From: Alkalihalophilus pseudofirmus OF4
GTDB lineage: Bacteria > Bacillota > Bacilli > Bacillales > Bacillaceae_D
DNA: 64,000 bases
NCBI RefSeq assembly: GCF_000005825.2
Contig: NC_013791.2
Coordinates: forward strand, 3,410,001 to 3,474,000
Direction of reading: 5' to 3'
Positions 62,243 through 64,000 of this stretch are shown here, in pieces. Below the pieces are notes generated by a model that saw only the letters and a program-made list of their open reading frames with translations, searched no databases and was not told the DNA's origin. The translations under genes and the position numbers were made by a program. Position 1 is the first letter of the stretch; every line of letters begins with the position of its first letter.

Positions 62243-62461
62243 CTACTGTAATGTAGCAATGATTGAGTGCTTCAAGTGATAATGTACTCTCATGTATTCT
62301 TGTTCACTGCCTACAGGGTATCTTCCGAACATATACGGATCTTCCCCTGGAGTGTTGATTACATATACCCAGCCATCACTAGATGTTGCGATTTTCTGCA
62401 TTACACCATAACTCCAAAATTGATCCCAATCTCGTTGCTGTACTTTGTAGACTGCTAATAA
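62243..62461 (-). pseudogene. C-terminal gene fragment, possibly of an immunity-type protein
   Basis: The minus strand stays open for 72 codons before a TAG and reads as a plausible protein end: VYKVQQRDWDQFWSYGV, IATSSDGWVYVINTPGED, PYMFGRYPVG and a final YHLKHSIIATLQ. No start codon with a ribosome binding site opens the frame, so it looks like the remaining 3' end of a lost gene. No family recognised. Composition and neighbours resemble orphan immunity-gene cassettes. Confidence 0.5.
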
Positions 62462-62621
62462 CTATCACACCTATTTCCTCAAAACACCTCTTTTTTTACG
62501 TCAAATCATGTCGTATCCCTACGTCAAGGAGCTCGCTCACAGTATGATTGAGCGGGCGTGTATAGAGGGTGGCGCTACGTGCGAGGGGAGGCGTGATGCA
62601 GTTAGTAAATTAATTAATGTC

Positions 62622-62849
62622 TCAAGCAAGATCCCGATCCCCATTGACCCGCTGAACCATATCTACGCCTTCCCCACTAACTCCCCATCCAAATTCGAAT
62701 GCAATTGGATTTTCTACCACCATATTCACATTTTCAAGAAACTCTCCAACCAAACACTGATCACCTTCATGAACCATCACCAGCTCACCGTCGATATCAC
62801 TCATTCGACCTTTGAAAAACAAATCCAGCGAACATCGTTTTGTATTGTC
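62622..62849 (-). pseudogene. C-terminal gene fragment of an unrecognised small protein
   Basis: The last 75 codons of a minus-strand frame have ordinary protein character: CSLDLFFKGRMSDIDGEL, VMVHEGDQCLVGEFLENV, VVENPIAFEFGWGVSGEG and VDMVQRVNGDRDLA. The preceding part of the same frame (up to 63041) is low-quality and looks non-coding, so the 5' half is probably lost or shifted. Between this fragment and the next one downstream are 160 bp with GC-rich stretches. An immunity-type role is a guess based on context. Confidence 0.45.
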
Positions 62850-63021
62850 AGATTGACGCAAAGGCCGGTAGAGAGGAAGCGGCGGTTGGAATATGTTTGA
62901 AGGAAGTTTTGGATGGAAATTGAGAAGAGACATAAAGAATGCGTGGGTATTGGAAGTCAATCTACTTTTACTAATGCTAGAAAACCTTGAAGGCGTATAG
63001 CCTAGGTTCTCATATTTTTCA

Positions 63022-63519
63022 TTATGATATTCCCCAAACACTTAACTCATAATAATATTCTGTTCGTTCAATACAAAAACCAAAATTAAAATTTTCTGAG
63101 ACCAGGATAAAATCTCCATATCCAACTGAAAACTTTGTTAACTCAATAATTTTATGTAAGTGACTAAATACTTCATCAACATTAACCAACACTGCTTCTA
63201 TTTCATTTCCTCTAAAAAACAATTGTCTTCCTTGTTTTGGGGCTATTTCCAGAGTATCAATAGTCTCTTTTAACACTTGTATTGATTTTTGAATATGTTC
63301 TTTATAGCTATCTCCTTGCAATTGAACCTTGTTTTCCCATGTGTTAAGTAACGAAAATACATTCTTACAAAATAAATCGTTATCTTCAATATCTAAAAAT
63401 GGTTCCTCTGTAAGAGTCATGAAGTTTAATTCTTTTACTAAATTTGCTCTCCTGCTTTTTCTTTTTAACAGCTCCATTTTCGTTTTTCTTTCATCACTCA
63501 AATTAATCACTTTTCTCAT
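63022..63519 (-). CDS. Cytoplasmic protein of unknown function, possible immunity protein
   Basis: A 165-residue protein without signal or membrane helix. It starts with a basic helix (MRKVINLSDERKTKMELLKRKSRRANLVKE by pieces) and continues with helices (DLFCKNVFSLLNTWENKV; KSIQVLKETIDTLE). Beta strands at the end follow (GYGDFILVSENFNFGFCIE and a terminal YYYELSVWGIS). The layout resembles YxiF-type proteins found beside wapA-like polymorphic toxin genes, but I cannot confirm it. It lies 113 bp downstream of the SMI1/KNR4-type gene, with a terminator between. GGAAGGG precedes the ATG. Lower GC than the surface genes. Confidence 0.6.
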   Translation of the reverse strand: MRKVINLSDERKTKMELLKRKSRRANLVKELNFMTLTEEPFLDIEDNDLFCKNVFSLLNTWENKVQLQGDSYKEHIQKSIQVLKETIDTLEIAPKQGRQLFFRGNEIEAVLVNVDEVFSHLHKIIELTKFSVGYGDFILVSENFNFGFCIERTEYYYELSVWGIS

Positions 63520-63584
63520 GGGCGACCCTTCCTTTTATACCCAACAAAACCTTCCTGGGAACTCATATTGAAGCATATAAGAAT

Positions 63585-63612
63585 TAATAAGCCCGCTAAG
63601 CTATGCGGGCCA
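63585..63612 (-). terminator. Terminator of the SMI1/KNR4-type gene
   Basis: GCCCGC pairs with GCGGGC around an eight-base loop; the minus strand continues TTATTAATTC. Modest stem. Confidence 0.65.
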
Positions 63613-63632
63613 TTTTCATATAAGTGAATCAC

Positions 63633-64000
63633 TTAAATCATCTCATCATATGCGTCACCTAAAGAATCAAAATCATTTTTTAACCAGTACCAATATTGTC
63701 CTTTATTCTCAACAAGTCTCTCAAGTAGATCGGTAAATGAAGTGGCTATAATTTGTGTTTCACCTACAAGCCCATGACGATCAAAGAAACTGTCATAGCA
63801 TCTCCCAAGTCTCTCTTTAGCAAGGTCAATAGTTAGGTACTCGTCCTTTCCATCATTACAAATGATGTACCAATTAGATGATATATCTTCTTCACATAAT
63901 TCACCTATGATAATTGGATTGGCCAACACAAACTTATCTGGCGGAACCACAAAAGTTGGGTATTCCTCACGTTCATATAAAATGACTCCCCCGCAAAGGG
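63633..64000 (-). CDS. SMI1/KNR4 (SUKH) family protein, 3' part (cut by window edge)
   Basis: The frame is open to the window edge, giving at least 122 residues: CGGVILYEREEYPTFVVPPD, then PIIIGELCEEDISSNWYIIC, a DEYLTIDLAKERLGRCYDSF segment and FTDLLERLVENKGQYWYW. This matches the second half of SUKH-superfamily proteins. In bacteria most of these are immunity proteins for contact-dependent or polymorphic toxins. An internal GTG at 63950 is in frame, but the upstream codons are clearly part of the protein. The matching toxin, if any, should lie beyond the right edge. Cytoplasmic. Confidence 0.72.
   Translation of the reverse strand, partial: LCGGVILYEREEYPTFVVPPDKFVLANPIIIGELCEEDISSNWYIICNDGKDEYLTIDLAKERLGRCYDSFFDRHGLVGETQIIATSFTDLLERLVENKGQYWYWLKNDFDSLGDAYDEMI

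Noticed and set aside
62500-62600. Fifth copy of the 21-bp array (GATTGAGCGGGCGTGT string)
   Set aside because: Only one loosely similar unit is visible and the periodicity is absent.
62508-62900. Plus-strand frame of 130 codons
   Set aside because: The opposite strand over the same stretch reads as a plausible protein end, while this frame is compositionally poor and lacks a ribosome binding site.

Overview
The window reads as chromosome of a Gram-positive, endospore-former-type Firmicute, most likely an alkaliphilic member of the Bacillaceae (Alkalihalobacillus/Bacillus sensu lato). Reasons: strong AGGAGG-type ribosome binding sites, frequent GTG/TTG starts, AT-rich intergenes, a family-typical app/opp peptide transporter, LCP and TagO wall-polymer enzymes, CsaB, an accessory SecA2 with SlaP, a YknWXYZ-type exporter and very acidic secreted proteins. 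The alkaliphile part is inference. No rRNA, tRNA, CRISPR array, phage or insertion sequence was seen.

Layout. 1-2142: the end of an app/opp-type peptide ABC transporter (AppD, AppF and the first 45 codons of the binding lipoprotein). 2525-10451: wall-polymer genes: an LCP ligase, TagO, and a four-gene operon running wecG/tagA-type transferase, MOP flippase, DUF5693 membrane protein and csaB. 10685-13966: secA2-slaP. 14309-28642: secreted wall-modifying and SLH proteins (amidase, SLH-glucosaminidase, SLH-phosphodiester glycosidase, a pure SLH protein, a large subtilase, another SLH protein), then a PatB/PatA-like O-acetylation pair. 28779-38469: a general block with an arginase-family enzyme, a frameshifted MutS2 remnant, a chemoreceptor, a yknWXYZ-type export operon and a subtilase. 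38946-42029: an RND efflux pump. 42195-61840: a second surface block with CAP protein, M14 carboxypeptidase, D,D-carboxypeptidase, acyltransferase 3, SLH proteins, two SLH-anchored 5'-nucleotidases, an NlpC/P60 endopeptidase, a beta-lactamase-fold protein and unknowns. 61841-64000: debris and small genes resembling polymorphic-toxin immunity genes, ending in a truncated SMI1/KNR4 gene.

How it works together (inference from known families): TagO starts an undecaprenyl-linked polymer, the WecG-type enzyme adds the next sugar, the MOP protein flips it, an LCP protein ligates it to peptidoglycan, CsaB adds ketal pyruvate and PatA/PatB-like proteins O-acetylate it. The pyruvylated polymer retains proteins with SLH triplets (eight genes here); SecA2/SlaP probably exports some of them. 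Six other secreted enzymes instead carry copper-amine-oxidase-N-terminal-like (PF07833) modules, so two kinds of accessory module appear in one locus.

Between genes lie four copies of a roughly 200-bp array of about 21-bp units (ATTGCGTC/ATGCGTC heads) whose order of unit types is conserved between copies. This is the most unusual non-coding structure in the window.
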